From assembly GCA_017537965.1 (NCBI GenBank), contig JAFYJV010000009.1, positions 1 to 64,000 on the forward strand: a stretch of DNA of 64,000 nt. The letters are read 5' to 3'. The position numbers were made by a program, and so were the translations under genes. This DNA comes from Bacteroidales bacterium (GTDB taxonomy: Bacteria > Bacteroidota > Bacteroidia > Bacteroidales > F082). Positions 26,554-35,127 of this stretch are shown here, piece by piece. Each line of letters opens with the position of its first letter. The stretch's first letter is position 1. Below the pieces are notes generated by a model. The model was not told the origin of the DNA and did no database searches. It was given only the letters and a program-made list of their open reading frames with translations.

Positions 26554-27897
26554 TTAGATGATGCCTTGAGCGAGCATGGCGTTGGCAACGCGCATGAAGC
26601 CGGCGATGTTGGCGCCCTTCACGTAGTTGATGGTGCCATCAGCTTGAGTACCATACTTCACGCACATGTCATAGATGTCGTTCATGATCTTGTGGAGCTT
26701 CTGATCAACTTCAGGAGCAGTCCAGTTGATGTGACCGGCGTTCTGGCAGATTTCGAGACCTGAGGTGGCAACACCACCGGCGTTGACAGCCTTACCAGGA
26801 CCGAACGGGATCTTGGCAGCTTGGAATGCAGCAATTGCACCAGGCTGGCAGCCCATGTTGGAGACTTCAGCCACATACTTCACGCCATTGGCGATCAGTT
26901 CCTTGGCATCCTCTTCAGCAAGCTCGTTTTGGAAAGCGCAGGGGCATGCGATGTCGCACTTCACCATCCAAGCCTTCTTGCCAGGAGTGAAGATAGCCTT
27001 TGCTGGGAACTTGTCGGCCATGTCTTGAACCTTGTTACGGTTCGAGGCACGCATTTCGAGCATGTAGTCGATCATTTCCTTGTCGATACCGTTAGGCAGT
27101 TCGCAAACGCCGTCGGGACCTGACAAAGCAACAACCTTAGCACCGAGTTCGGTAGCCTTGATGGCGGCACCCCAAGCCACGTTACCGAAGCCTGAGAGGG
27201 CGATGCGCTTGCCTTCCATCTTGTCACCAGTCTGCTTCACCATGCGTTCGACATAGTAGATAGCACCGAAACCAGTGGCTTCAGGACGAACAAGAGAACC
27301 ACCCCAGCCATAGCTCTTACCAGTCAGAGCGCCAGTGCTGTGTTCACGGGCGAGCTTCTTGTAAGCGCCATAGAGGTAACCGATCTCACGGCCACCAACG
27401 CCGACGTCACCAGCAGGTGAGTCTTGGTCGGGACCGATGTTTCTCCAAAGTTCATACATGAAAGCTTGGCAGAAACGCATGATTTCTTCGTCGGTCTTGC
27501 CAACCGGGTCGAAGTCGGAACCGCCCTTGCCACCGCCGAGAGGCAGGTTGGTCAGGGAGTTCTTGAAGATCTGCTCGAAGCCCAAGAACTTCAGCATGGA
27601 AACGTTCACAGCCTTGTGGAAACGCAAACCGCCTTTGTAAGCGCCGAGAGCGGCGTTGTACTGAACGCGGTAGCCCAGGTTGGTCTGAACTTCGCCATTG
27701 CGGTCAACCCAAGTCACACGGAAAGTGAAGATACGATCAGGCTCAACGAGTCTTTCAACGATCTTGGCCTTTTCGAACTCAGGATGTTGGTTGTAAACTT
27801 CTTCGATTGATTCGAGCACTTCGCGTACTGCCTGTAAATACTCCTTTTCGCCTGGATGTTTAGCTTCCAGAGCGGTCATGATTTCATTTACTTTCAT
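26554..27897 (-). CDS. gdhA: NADP-type glutamate dehydrogenase
   Basis: The enzyme makes glutamate from 2-oxoglutarate and ammonia, or runs the reverse reaction. The 447-residue chain is typical of the hexameric family. The glutamate-binding and catalytic block (PLGGGKGGSDFDP) is near residue 110, and the Rossmann motif ALSGFGNVAWGAA near residue 237. I chose the ATG at 27897 (MKVNEIMTAL) because the longer frame has a non-conserved AT-rich extension and a promoter box lies at 27962. NADP preference is assumed from family similarity. The gene ends in a clear hairpin and appears monocistronic. Confidence 0.95.
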   Translation of the reverse strand: MKVNEIMTALEAKHPGEKEYLQAVREVLESIEEVYNQHPEFEKAKIVERLVEPDRIFTFRVTWVDRNGEVQTNLGYRVQYNAALGAYKGGLRFHKAVNVSMLKFLGFEQIFKNSLTNLPLGGGKGGSDFDPVGKTDEEIMRFCQAFMYELWRNIGPDQDSPAGDVGVGGREIGYLYGAYKKLAREHSTGALTGKSYGWGGSLVRPEATGFGAIYYVERMVKQTGDKMEGKRIALSGFGNVAWGAAIKATELGAKVVALSGPDGVCELPNGIDKEMIDYMLEMRASNRNKVQDMADKFPAKAIFTPGKKAWMVKCDIACPCAFQNELAEEDAKELIANGVKYVAEVSNMGCQPGAIAAFQAAKIPFGPGKAVNAGGVATSGLEICQNAGHINWTAPEVDQKLHKIMNDIYDMCVKYGTQADGTINYVKGANIAGFMRVANAMLAQGII

Positions 27898-27961
27898 TTT
27901 ATTAACTTGATTATTAAAAGGTTTTATTAAACAATGAATGTTTGTTTTCAATATTTCGGTG

Positions 27962-27969
27962 CAAAGGTA
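27962..27969 (-). promoter_or_regulatory. -7 box of gdhA
   Basis: CAAAGGTA on the plus strand reads TACCTTTG on the minus strand, giving a leader of about 58 bases. A second weaker box (TATTTTTG) is at 28000-28007. Confidence 0.6.
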
Positions 27970-28023
27970 GCATTTTAAATTCAATAAATGATACGAAAGC
28001 AAAAATAATTATTTGCCCCCTTC

Positions 28024-28674
28024 TCATTCGTCTCCAATCCACTCACCGTCCTCATATATCGCCACCCTCGTAACCGACCCGTCGGGGTTGTAATAGATCT
28101 CCTTTCCATGCTTCAAATTATCGACATACGGCGTACTCAGACATTTGTATCCCGCCTGTGCATAGCTGGTCTGCACCCCCGTTCCATGGTCGAAATTCGC
28201 TGTCGCAGCCAAACTGCCATCAGCATAGAAAATCATCCACGACCCGTCCATCATATCATCGGCATAACTTCCCTCCTGAAAAGGCTGTCCATTCTCATAC
28301 CAACGCTTGTACTCCCCGTTGAGCTTGCCATCGACATAGTAACACTCCGATGCCAGGATCCCATTCAGCGAATAGGTGCGCGTCAGGCTGTCTTGAACCC
28401 CTTCCTTGTACCAACACTCCTCCATAAGGTTTCCGTTCTCATACCATCTGCGCAACAGCCCATGCATCTTGTTTTTCTTGTAGGTCACCTCCATCTGCGG
28501 ATTGCCACTGGCAAAATACCAAGTACACATCCCATCCAGTTGGTCTCCGTCGTATCGAAGCTCTGATTTTATATTGCCATTCTCCCAATAATCTTTCTTC
28601 ACCGAATCGTCGCCGCCACATGCCATCAGCCCGATCAGGATCGTCATGCCAAAACATATTATCCACCGACGCAT
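28024..28674 (-). CDS. MORN-repeat lipoprotein (YwqK-like)
   Basis: A lipoprotein signal ends at MACGG (Cys at 19). The rest is made of about seven repeats of roughly 22 residues with the pattern WYENGNxxxExxYxxGxxxG, which is the MORN_2/YwqK repeat. Database names call such proteins antitoxins (after Bacillus YwqK), but here it is an envelope lipoprotein and no toxin gene adjoins it. Its start is 1 bp after the stop of the LysM/periplasmic-binding gene, so both are one unit. Confidence 0.88.
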   Translation of the reverse strand: MRRWIICFGMTILIGLMACGGDDSVKKDYWENGNIKSELRYDGDQLDGMCTWYFASGNPQMEVTYKKNKMHGLLRRWYENGNLMEECWYKEGVQDSLTRTYSLNGILASECYYVDGKLNGEYKRWYENGQPFQEGSYADDMMDGSWMIFYADGSLAATANFDHGTGVQTSYAQAGYKCLSTPYVDNLKHGKEIYYNPDGSVTRVAIYEDGEWIGDE

Positions 28675-28675
28675 G

Positions 28676-31150
28676 TCACTCCTCCTGTTCTCCGTAGATC
28701 AGCACTGGCTTCAACTCCACCGCATGGCTGTCATACTGATAGATGTTCCAATAGCGGTTCTCCAGCCCATCGTGAATACGGCTCTTGTTGAAATAATAGT
28801 TGGAATGAAGCAGCGGAAGATGATAATATGGCAGGCACTCTTGGGGATGGGGCCCGAACTCCATCAAGGCATTCAGGAAATACCAACCCACATCGAAGCC
28901 TTCGTATGCGTACTCCATAGGCTCGCTATCATACTTCGAACGAAAATCATCTACAAAGCACAACACCGTCGAATCATTGAAATCCACAAAATGGTCGTCA
29001 AAGTAGATGGCATTCATATTCAACAGGTTCTGCACAAGAAGATTTTCAAAATTGCCCCATTGCGGCAATCCGATCAAGGTGATGGGAAACTTTTGAGCCG
29101 ACTTGTTGATGTTGTTCAACACCTTGGTGGCAAACACCAGATCGTCGCCATACGCCACCAACACATTCTCACGAGCCGCCGACAAGTCATCTTTGAATGT
29201 TTTTAACTCATTGTCGGAATATGTGATGTGCTGGTAATGGTTTTCGAAATAGGTCACGTCATCGGGATGTGCCTCAAGTGCCTTGGTAGAAAAGATCTGA
29301 CCCTCCACCTCCAAGTTGGAAAGGATGCGTTTACCCATTTTCCTGCGACTGCTCTCTTTGGCAATCAACTCAAGCATCTCAGTATTGGAAAGTTGCACCT
29401 CGGGTTGCACCACAGTGGCCAGCATCTGGTCGAGTGCCTCCACCGTCAACGAATCCTTGACAGCTGAAGGTGTTATCAACGTCACCTTCGACTTGGGATA
29501 GCGGATCCGTATCAAGTCGCCAAGTTCAGTCACCATGGCTTGCATGCTCGGTTTCAGTTTCAATACGTTAGACGCATCGGAGACCACACTCTCACGCTCT
29601 GAAAGAGGGTTGACAACTAGAATGTCATGACTTGCTGCATACTCTTGCACGATTGCAAACGACTTGCTAAAGAAGGGGCCGATAATCAAGTCAACGTCCT
29701 CGTCCCTCAGTTTCTCAACAGCCGCTTCCGCACCGGAGGTATTCTCGTTGACATCCATGACCGTCAGCTCCAAACACAGGCCATAATGGTTAGTCAGCGA
29801 ATCCACTGCCATCATGAAGCCCTCGTAAAACTGCAAGAACTTCAGCGCACGGGTTTTCTTCGTCTTTTCGGCACGGTCACGCGACGCATCCAATTTGTCG
29901 ATATCGCCCAAGTATAGCGGCACCAACAACGCCACATGATACAGCCGATCCGTGTTGGCTCCGGAAAAATAGCAATCCAAAGGCTTCTCGTCCGAATAAA
30001 GCAAGCGTCCTGGTGACACCTCGTCTTCCACAGCAGAGCCTTGATTATCGGCCATAACGGGTGTCGTCTCTTCCGTGGGTTGTTCCACAATAGGTTCGTC
30101 GATAGTCGGCTTCTCTTCTTCGTCCTGGGGCGCTTGAGGAGTTGCGACATAAGGAATCAGCACTTTCTGTCCCACAAAGACTCGCGAGCCCACCGAGGGA
30201 TTCAGTTGGCGGAACTCCTCAAGCGACACGTTCCAAGCGCTGAGCATGGTTTTTGTCTTCTCAGCTTTTTTTACAGTATGGATGACATATCCGTCCCCTA
30301 TCTCATCATCTGGCGACACAGGACTCACGGAAGGCTCATGAACCGCCACAGGCTCTTCCTTTACAACCGGTTTAACTGTCACCAGCGGTTGGGTCACAGT
30401 TTCGGTCTCGGGTTCCTTCTCGGGTTCGGTCTCGGGTTCCTTCTCGGGTTCTTTCTCGGGTTCCTTCTCAGGTTCCTTCTCGGGTTCAGGTTTAACCGTT
30501 ACCAGTGGAGCCTCCTCAACGACAGGGATGCCTATCACCATGCCTGCCTTCAGGCCTTCTTTGATTTCAGGATTTTTCGATATGATCTCATCTTCCGTCA
30601 CATGGAAAGTCCTGCTCAGCCCCCATACTGTCTCACCAGGCTTAACGTAATGCATCACATAACGTTTCCCAGCCACTTCCACGATGGTATCGCTGATTGT
30701 TTGCGATACGGGTTTTGTTGTCACCACGGGTTCGGGCTTTGGTTCCACAACAGGCGTCGGCGCCTCCACTTGAGGCTTTTCCTCCACTTTCGGTTCGACT
30801 TTTGGCTCGTCTTTCGGTTCGTCTTTTTTCTCTACTATCGGCTCAGTCACCGTTTCCGCTTCATCCTTCTCTTCTACGTACGGAATTCCGATGACCATCT
30901 TAGCCTGCAAACCATTCTGTCGCAGTTCCGGATTATACATCTCAATCTCCTCTACGGTGACGTGATAGGCTTTCGCAATCGCATACAAAGTCTCGCCGGC
31001 CTTGACATGATGCATGTAAAACTGCTTGCTGCCTATGGTGACCGTTTTTTCCACGCGCTTCACCGTCACTTCTTGAGCAGACGCCGTTCTGGGCGAGATC
31101 ATGATCACGCTCAGCAACAGGATGATAAACAAGATCGTTCTTTTGTTCAT
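28676..31150 (-). CDS. Triple-LysM protein fused to a periplasmic-binding (type 1) domain
   Basis: After a signal peptide (1-25, ending TASAQ), three LysM modules lie at about 44-89, 163-208 and 286-333. They are joined by Pro/Glu/Lys linkers, one of them a run of EPEK units. The C-terminal half (about 390-815) resembles a type 1 periplasmic-binding or leucine-binding fold (HVALLVPLYLGDIDK, EDVDLIIGPFFSKS, ILVVNPLSER). The protein is probably bound to peptidoglycan in the periplasm and may sense or scavenge a ligand, which is not known. The ATG at 31150 starts the signal peptide. No transporter genes are adjacent. A YwqK-like lipoprotein follows in the operon. Confidence 0.88.
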   Translation of the reverse strand: MNKRTILFIILLLSVIMISPRTASAQEVTVKRVEKTVTIGSKQFYMHHVKAGETLYAIAKAYHVTVEEIEMYNPELRQNGLQAKMVIGIPYVEEKDEAETVTEPIVEKKDEPKDEPKVEPKVEEKPQVEAPTPVVEPKPEPVVTTKPVSQTISDTIVEVAGKRYVMHYVKPGETVWGLSRTFHVTEDEIISKNPEIKEGLKAGMVIGIPVVEEAPLVTVKPEPEKEPEKEPEKEPEKEPETEPEKEPETETVTQPLVTVKPVVKEEPVAVHEPSVSPVSPDDEIGDGYVIHTVKKAEKTKTMLSAWNVSLEEFRQLNPSVGSRVFVGQKVLIPYVATPQAPQDEEEKPTIDEPIVEQPTEETTPVMADNQGSAVEDEVSPGRLLYSDEKPLDCYFSGANTDRLYHVALLVPLYLGDIDKLDASRDRAEKTKKTRALKFLQFYEGFMMAVDSLTNHYGLCLELTVMDVNENTSGAEAAVEKLRDEDVDLIIGPFFSKSFAIVQEYAASHDILVVNPLSERESVVSDASNVLKLKPSMQAMVTELGDLIRIRYPKSKVTLITPSAVKDSLTVEALDQMLATVVQPEVQLSNTEMLELIAKESSRRKMGKRILSNLEVEGQIFSTKALEAHPDDVTYFENHYQHITYSDNELKTFKDDLSAARENVLVAYGDDLVFATKVLNNINKSAQKFPITLIGLPQWGNFENLLVQNLLNMNAIYFDDHFVDFNDSTVLCFVDDFRSKYDSEPMEYAYEGFDVGWYFLNALMEFGPHPQECLPYYHLPLLHSNYYFNKSRIHDGLENRYWNIYQYDSHAVELKPVLIYGEQEE
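30401..30490. repeat. In-frame 12-bp minisatellite
   Basis: About seven copies of a 12-base unit encode EPEK or EPET in the second linker of the LysM protein. Copies differ by single bases. Copy number could change linker length by four residues at a time. Confidence 0.8.
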
Positions 31151-31215
31151 TGGTATCTCACAAGATGGGCCATTCAGAAGCACCACCATTTAATAATCTA
31201 AATTCAAAAATCGAC

Positions 31216-32790
31216 TCACTCCCACTCGATTGTCGCCGGTGGTTTGGAAGAGATGTCATAGCAAACCCTATTGACACCTTTCACCTTATTAATAATGTCG
31301 TTTGACACTTTGGCCAAGAATTCATACGGAAGATGCACCCAATCGGCGGTCATGCCATCCGTCGAGATCACTGCACGTAAAGCGATGGTATATTCATAGC
31401 TTCTCTCGTCTCCCATCACGCCCACCGACTTCACGGGAAGCAGCATGGTGCCGGCCTGCCAGATGCTATCGTACAAGTTGTCGGCCATCTCGTTGGGATA
31501 GGAGGCGCTAGGCAGTTCACATGGCCAGTTTCTCAAGCCTTTGATGAAGATGTCGTCGGCATCGCGAAGGATGCGAAGCTTCTCTTCGGTGACCTCGCCT
31601 AGGATACGGATGCCGAGACTCGGTCCGGGAAAAGGATGCCTGCCAATGAGTTCGCGCTTGATACCCAAAGAACGTCCAACGCGGCGCACCTCGTCCTTAA
31701 ACAAGGTACGAAGCGGCTCCACGATTTTCAGGTTCATCTTCTCGGGAAGTCCACCCACGTTGTGGTGAGACTTGATCTTGCAGCTCGGTCCATTGACGCT
31801 CACGCTCTCGATGACATCGGGATAGATGGTGCCTTGAGCCAACCAGCGAGCGCCTTCGATCTTCTGAGCTTCCGCATCGAAAACCTCTATGAAAGTCGAT
31901 CCGATGGCCTTGCGTTTCGCCTCAGGATCCGTGACACCCTTCAGCTTCTCCAAGAACAGAGATCCCGAATGTACTCCGATGACGTTCAACCCCATTTCTT
32001 TGTAGGAGTCAAGCACGTCTTCAAACTCATTCTTGCGAAGCAAGCCATTGTCCACGAAAATGCAAGTCAGGTTCTTGCCAATGGCCTTGTTCAGCAGAAC
32101 GGCCGCCACGGTACTGTCCACACCGCCCGAGAGGCCGAGGATCACCTTGTCGTCACCCAGCTGCTTTTTCAGGCTAGTCACAGTGTTCTCCACAAACGAG
32201 GCCGGAGTCCAGTCACCCTTGCAGCCGCAAATGTCCAAGGCGAAATTGGCAAGGATCTTCGGTCCTTCCTTAGTGTGGAACACCTCCGGATGGAACTGAA
32301 CAGCGTAGGTCTCTTCCCCATCGATCTTATAGGCAGCGTTCTCCACGTCATCTGTGGATGCGATGACTCGCGCTCCTTTGGGCAATTTGGCAATGGTGTC
32401 GCCATGACTCATCCACACCTGACTGGTTGGACTCACATCCTTGAAAAGAGGCGACTTGTCGTCAACCACCTTCAACATGGCACGCCCATATTCACGGGCG
32501 ATGGATCCATTCACCTCGCCACCGAAATGCTGGGCCATGAACTGGGCACCATAACAGATGCCTAAAAGCGGCAACCTGCCTTTGATGCCTTCCAGATTCA
32601 CATACGGAGCATTTTTGTCACGAACAGAGAAAGGACTGCCGCTCAAGATGACGCCTTTGACGTTGTCGCCAATGGCAGGGATCTTGTTGTACGGATGGAT
32701 TTCGCAATAGACGTTGAGTTCACGAAGACGACGGCCTATCAACTGGGTCACCTGCGATCCGAAGTCGAGAATGAGAATCATTTCCTGCAT
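31216..32790 (-). CDS. guaA: GMP synthase (glutamine-hydrolysing)
   Basis: The enzyme converts XMP to GMP. The N-terminal glutamine amidotransferase has its nucleophile Cys in LLGICYGAQ and His/Glu in VQFHPEV. The ATP pyrophosphatase domain has the PP-loop [12 protein letters not shown], and the C-terminal dimerisation domain ends in the family signature PPATIEWE. About 524 residues, the usual length. The promoter at 32803 means translation starts at 32790 or 32781, not at the longest frame (32805). The gene is divergent from ychF. Confidence 0.97.
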   Translation of the reverse strand: MQEMILILDFGSQVTQLIGRRLRELNVYCEIHPYNKIPAIGDNVKGVILSGSPFSVRDKNAPYVNLEGIKGRLPLLGICYGAQFMAQHFGGEVNGSIAREYGRAMLKVVDDKSPLFKDVSPTSQVWMSHGDTIAKLPKGARVIASTDDVENAAYKIDGEETYAVQFHPEVFHTKEGPKILANFALDICGCKGDWTPASFVENTVTSLKKQLGDDKVILGLSGGVDSTVAAVLLNKAIGKNLTCIFVDNGLLRKNEFEDVLDSYKEMGLNVIGVHSGSLFLEKLKGVTDPEAKRKAIGSTFIEVFDAEAQKIEGARWLAQGTIYPDVIESVSVNGPSCKIKSHHNVGGLPEKMNLKIVEPLRTLFKDEVRRVGRSLGIKRELIGRHPFPGPSLGIRILGEVTEEKLRILRDADDIFIKGLRNWPCELPSASYPNEMADNLYDSIWQAGTMLLPVKSVGVMGDERSYEYTIALRAVISTDGMTADWVHLPYEFLAKVSNDIINKVKGVNRVCYDISSKPPATIEWE

Positions 32791-32802
32791 GACTTTTTTT
32801 TG

Positions 32803-32810
32803 CAAAATTA
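32803..32810 (-). promoter_or_regulatory. -7 box of guaA
   Basis: CAAAATTA on the plus strand reads TAATTTTG on the minus strand. A start point about 7 bases later leaves a very short leader before the ATG at 32790 or 32781. Confidence 0.55.
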
Positions 32811-32842
32811 GCTTTTTTCATGTTTGAAGCGTCAACTTTTCT

Positions 32843-32850
32843 TATTTTTG
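32843..32850 (+). promoter_or_regulatory. -7 box of ychF
   Basis: TATTTTTG lies 22 bp before the ychF ATG at 32872. A TTTG (32823-32826) lies 16 bp upstream, a little closer than usual. Confidence 0.6.
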
Positions 32851-32871
32851 CCCAAAATAAAACACATCGTT

Positions 32872-33942
32872 ATGGCACTCAATTGTGGAATCATCGGTCT
32901 TTCAAGCACTGGGAAGACCACTATATTCAACTGTATATCAAACACCAAGGCAGAGATCGGCTTCGCCGCAAAATCCAATATCGGCATGTGTGAAGTGGTG
33001 GATGACCGCTTGAAACTCATCGACAACATTTCCCACTCCAAGCGCATCGTGCCCGCCACCGTGGAGATCGTTGACCTGCCTGGCTTGAGCAAGGGCGGAC
33101 AAGGCGTGGGCAACAAGTTGTTGGCCGAAGTGCAAACCATGGATGCCCTTATCCACGTGCTACGCTGTTTCGACGATCCCAACATCCCCCACAGCGAGGG
33201 CAGCATCGACCCAGTACGCGACATGGAACTCGTCGATCTGGAGCTGCAAGTACGCGACCTCGACCTGGTCACCCGCAAGCTGGAACGCGTCCAGAAACTG
33301 CTGAAAAACGGTGAGAAAGACAACAAGAAGGCCTTCGATGTGCTGAGTGTCTATAAGGAGGTGCTCGAGAACATGGGCAACGCCCGCGACGCCAAGGTCG
33401 ATGCCGAAGACCGGAAATACATCCAAGATCTCCAACTGCTCACCGCCAAACCCATCCTCTACGTCTGCAATGTCGACGACGCCTCCGCCACTACGGGAAA
33501 CAAGTATTCCGATGCCGTGAAAGCTGCCTTGAAGGAAGGCCAGGACATGCTCATCATCGCTGGAAAACTGGAGGCAGAGATTGCCGAGTTGGATGCCGAC
33601 GACCGTCAGCTCTTCATGGAAGATGCGGGGTTGAGCGAGCCTGGTGTAAACAAGCTGGTGCGCACTGCCTATCACACCCTGAACCTCCATTCCTTCTTTA
33701 CCACGGGTCCCGATGAGACGAGAGCCTGGACCATCCATGTGGGCGATACGGCGCCCATCGCCGCAGGCGCCATCCACAGCGACTTGCAGCGCGGATTCAT
33801 CCGCGCCGAGGTGATGAGCACCGAGGACTTCCTGAAGTACGGCTCAGAAGCCGCCGTGAAGGAAGCCGGCAAGTTCCGCGTGGAAGGCAAGACCTACGTC
33901 GTCCAGGACGGGGATATCCTCAATATACGATTCAACGTTTAA
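32872..33942 (+). CDS. ychF: Ribosome-associated P-loop ATPase YchF
   Basis: YchF/OLA1 is an Obg-family P-loop protein that prefers ATP and associates with the ribosome. The 356-residue protein has the P-loop GLSSTGKTT near residue 8, switch motif DLPGLSKGGQG near residue 68, a coiled-coil insert (about 120-200) and the C-terminal TGS domain (about 270-355, FFTTGPDETRAWTI). The ATG at 32872 matches the conserved N-terminus and the promoter position; an earlier in-frame start overlaps the promoter. Confidence 0.95.
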   Translation: MALNCGIIGLSSTGKTTIFNCISNTKAEIGFAAKSNIGMCEVVDDRLKLIDNISHSKRIVPATVEIVDLPGLSKGGQGVGNKLLAEVQTMDALIHVLRCFDDPNIPHSEGSIDPVRDMELVDLELQVRDLDLVTRKLERVQKLLKNGEKDNKKAFDVLSVYKEVLENMGNARDAKVDAEDRKYIQDLQLLTAKPILYVCNVDDASATTGNKYSDAVKAALKEGQDMLIIAGKLEAEIAELDADDRQLFMEDAGLSEPGVNKLVRTAYHTLNLHSFFTTGPDETRAWTIHVGDTAPIAAGAIHSDLQRGFIRAEVMSTEDFLKYGSEAAVKEAGKFRVEGKTYVVQDGDILNIRFNV

Positions 33943-33983
33943 TAAAACTACAAATTTAACGAATAATAAGATCTTAGAGGCGA

Positions 33984-34442
33984 ATGGAATTGAAAGGACG
34001 CAAGCGTCCGATTTTACGAATGGTGGAAAAGATGGAGAACGAGGGATTGATATATAAAAATGAGGCTTTTCAAATTATTGGAGCGGCCATGGAAGTACAC
34101 AAAACCTTAGGGCTCGGTTTTTTGGAATCCGTTTATCAAGAAGCGATGGAAATAGAATTGACCAAACGTAACATCCCTTTTGTCCCTCAAAAAAGAATCC
34201 AAATCCGATACAAAGATGTATTATTGAATCAGTATTATGTGACAGATCTTTTCTGTTATGACAAAATCATTGTAGAACTCAAAGCCGTCTCCACCATTCT
34301 TCCCGAACACGAGGCTCAAATCATCAACTATGTTAAGGCGACAGGAATCAAATTGGGGCTATTGCTTAATTTCGGAGAAGAAAGTCTCTACTATAAACGA
34401 TTCCCAAACCTCTACCCCATTCGTACCAATCCGCAGCTTTAG
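33984..34442 (+). CDS. GxxExxY protein
   Basis: The family is named for its motif, here GFLESVY at about residues 46-52. A PD-(D/E)xK nuclease-like core is suggested by the run DLFCYDKIIVELKA (about 88-101). The function is unknown. The product has 152 residues if the first ATG is used; ATGs at 34020 and 34032 are equally possible, since homologues usually start near ENEGLIY. Codon use is clearly more AT-rich than in ychF and idi, which flank it, hinting at acquisition. It lies between them on the same strand with 41 and 59 bp gaps. Confidence 0.88.
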   Translation: MELKGRKRPILRMVEKMENEGLIYKNEAFQIIGAAMEVHKTLGLGFLESVYQEAMEIELTKRNIPFVPQKRIQIRYKDVLLNQYYVTDLFCYDKIIVELKAVSTILPEHEAQIINYVKATGIKLGLLLNFGEESLYYKRFPNLYPIRTNPQL

Positions 34443-34501
34443 CTGCCAAATCCCCATCCCAAAATAAATTTATATTATTTGTAAAATTCGTAGTTAACAT
34501 A

Positions 34502-35008
34502 ATGGAATACGTAGTCCTTGTCGATCATAACGATACCCAGATAGGCATCATGGAAAAGATGGCTGCACACATCGTGCCTCGTCTCCACCGCGCCTTCTCC
34601 ATATTCATCTTCAACAGCAAAGGCGAACTGCTGCTCCAGCAAAGAGCTTTTACCAAATACCACTCCCCGGGATTGTGGACCAACACCTGCTGCAGCCACC
34701 CTCGTAACGGCGAGACCATGAAACAAGCCACTTCCCGCCGACTGTTGGAAGAGATGGGCATCACCTGTGAAATGCAAGAGGTGTTCACCTTTATCTATAA
34801 GGCACCGGTAGGATTGGGTCTCATTGAGCACGAGTTCGACCATGTATTTTTTGGACAAAGCGACGACACTCCCGTCATCAACTCCGATGAGGTGGCCGCT
34901 TGGAAATACATGAGCCTCGATCTTATCGAAGAAGACATGAAGGTCCATCCTGAATGTTACACCGAGTGGTTCAAGATCTCATTTGACGAAGTCAGAAAGC
35001 ACATCTGA
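34502..35008 (+). CDS. idi: Isopentenyl-diphosphate delta-isomerase, type 1
   Basis: The enzyme interconverts isopentenyl and dimethylallyl diphosphate for isoprenoid and quinone synthesis. The 168-residue Nudix-fold protein has the active-site Cys in TNTCCSHP (about residues 58-65), the ExxE-type metal site within RRLLEEMGI, and the conserved EHEFDHVF (about 104-111). The stop codon lies inside a short terminator-like hairpin. The preceding GxxExxY gene is on the same strand. Confidence 0.95.
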   Translation: MEYVVLVDHNDTQIGIMEKMAAHIVPRLHRAFSIFIFNSKGELLLQQRAFTKYHSPGLWTNTCCSHPRNGETMKQATSRRLLEEMGITCEMQEVFTFIYKAPVGLGLIEHEFDHVFFGQSDDTPVINSDEVAAWKYMSLDLIEEDMKVHPECYTEWFKISFDEVRKHI

Positions 35009-35016
35009 CTTTTTTT
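34989..35016 (+). terminator. Terminator of idi
   Basis: An 8-bp stem (AAGTCAGA and its complement) with a 7-base loop overlaps the idi stop codon and is followed by seven T residues (35010-35016). Confidence 0.65.
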
Positions 35017-35022
35017 GGTCAA

Positions 35023-35071
35023 ATAGTAAATATATTTACTATCAAAGTTTATACTATCAATATTTTTACTA
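35023..35071 (+). promoter_or_regulatory. Palindromic operator-like region before the porin gene
   Basis: A perfect 20-bp palindrome (35023-35042; half site ATAGTAAATA) is followed by two direct copies of ACTATCAA (35038-35045 and 35053-35060) and another TTTACTA (35065-35071). The last overlaps a likely -7 box TAATTTTG at 35070-35077. The layout looks like a binding array for a dimeric regulator that I cannot name. Confidence 0.6.
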
Positions 35072-35127
35072 ATTTTGTCGCATAATTCATCAAAAACGAG
35101 CAAATATCATTTTTAATTCAATTATCC

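Noticed and set aside
30401-30490. Possible CRISPR-like repeat array
   Set aside because: The 12-bp units are contiguous, in frame and code for a Pro/Glu linker; there are no spacers.
30041-31201. 386-codon plus-strand frame
   Set aside because: It is antisense to the LysM/periplasmic-binding gene and its Leu/Phe/Arg repeats mirror the EPEK repeats.
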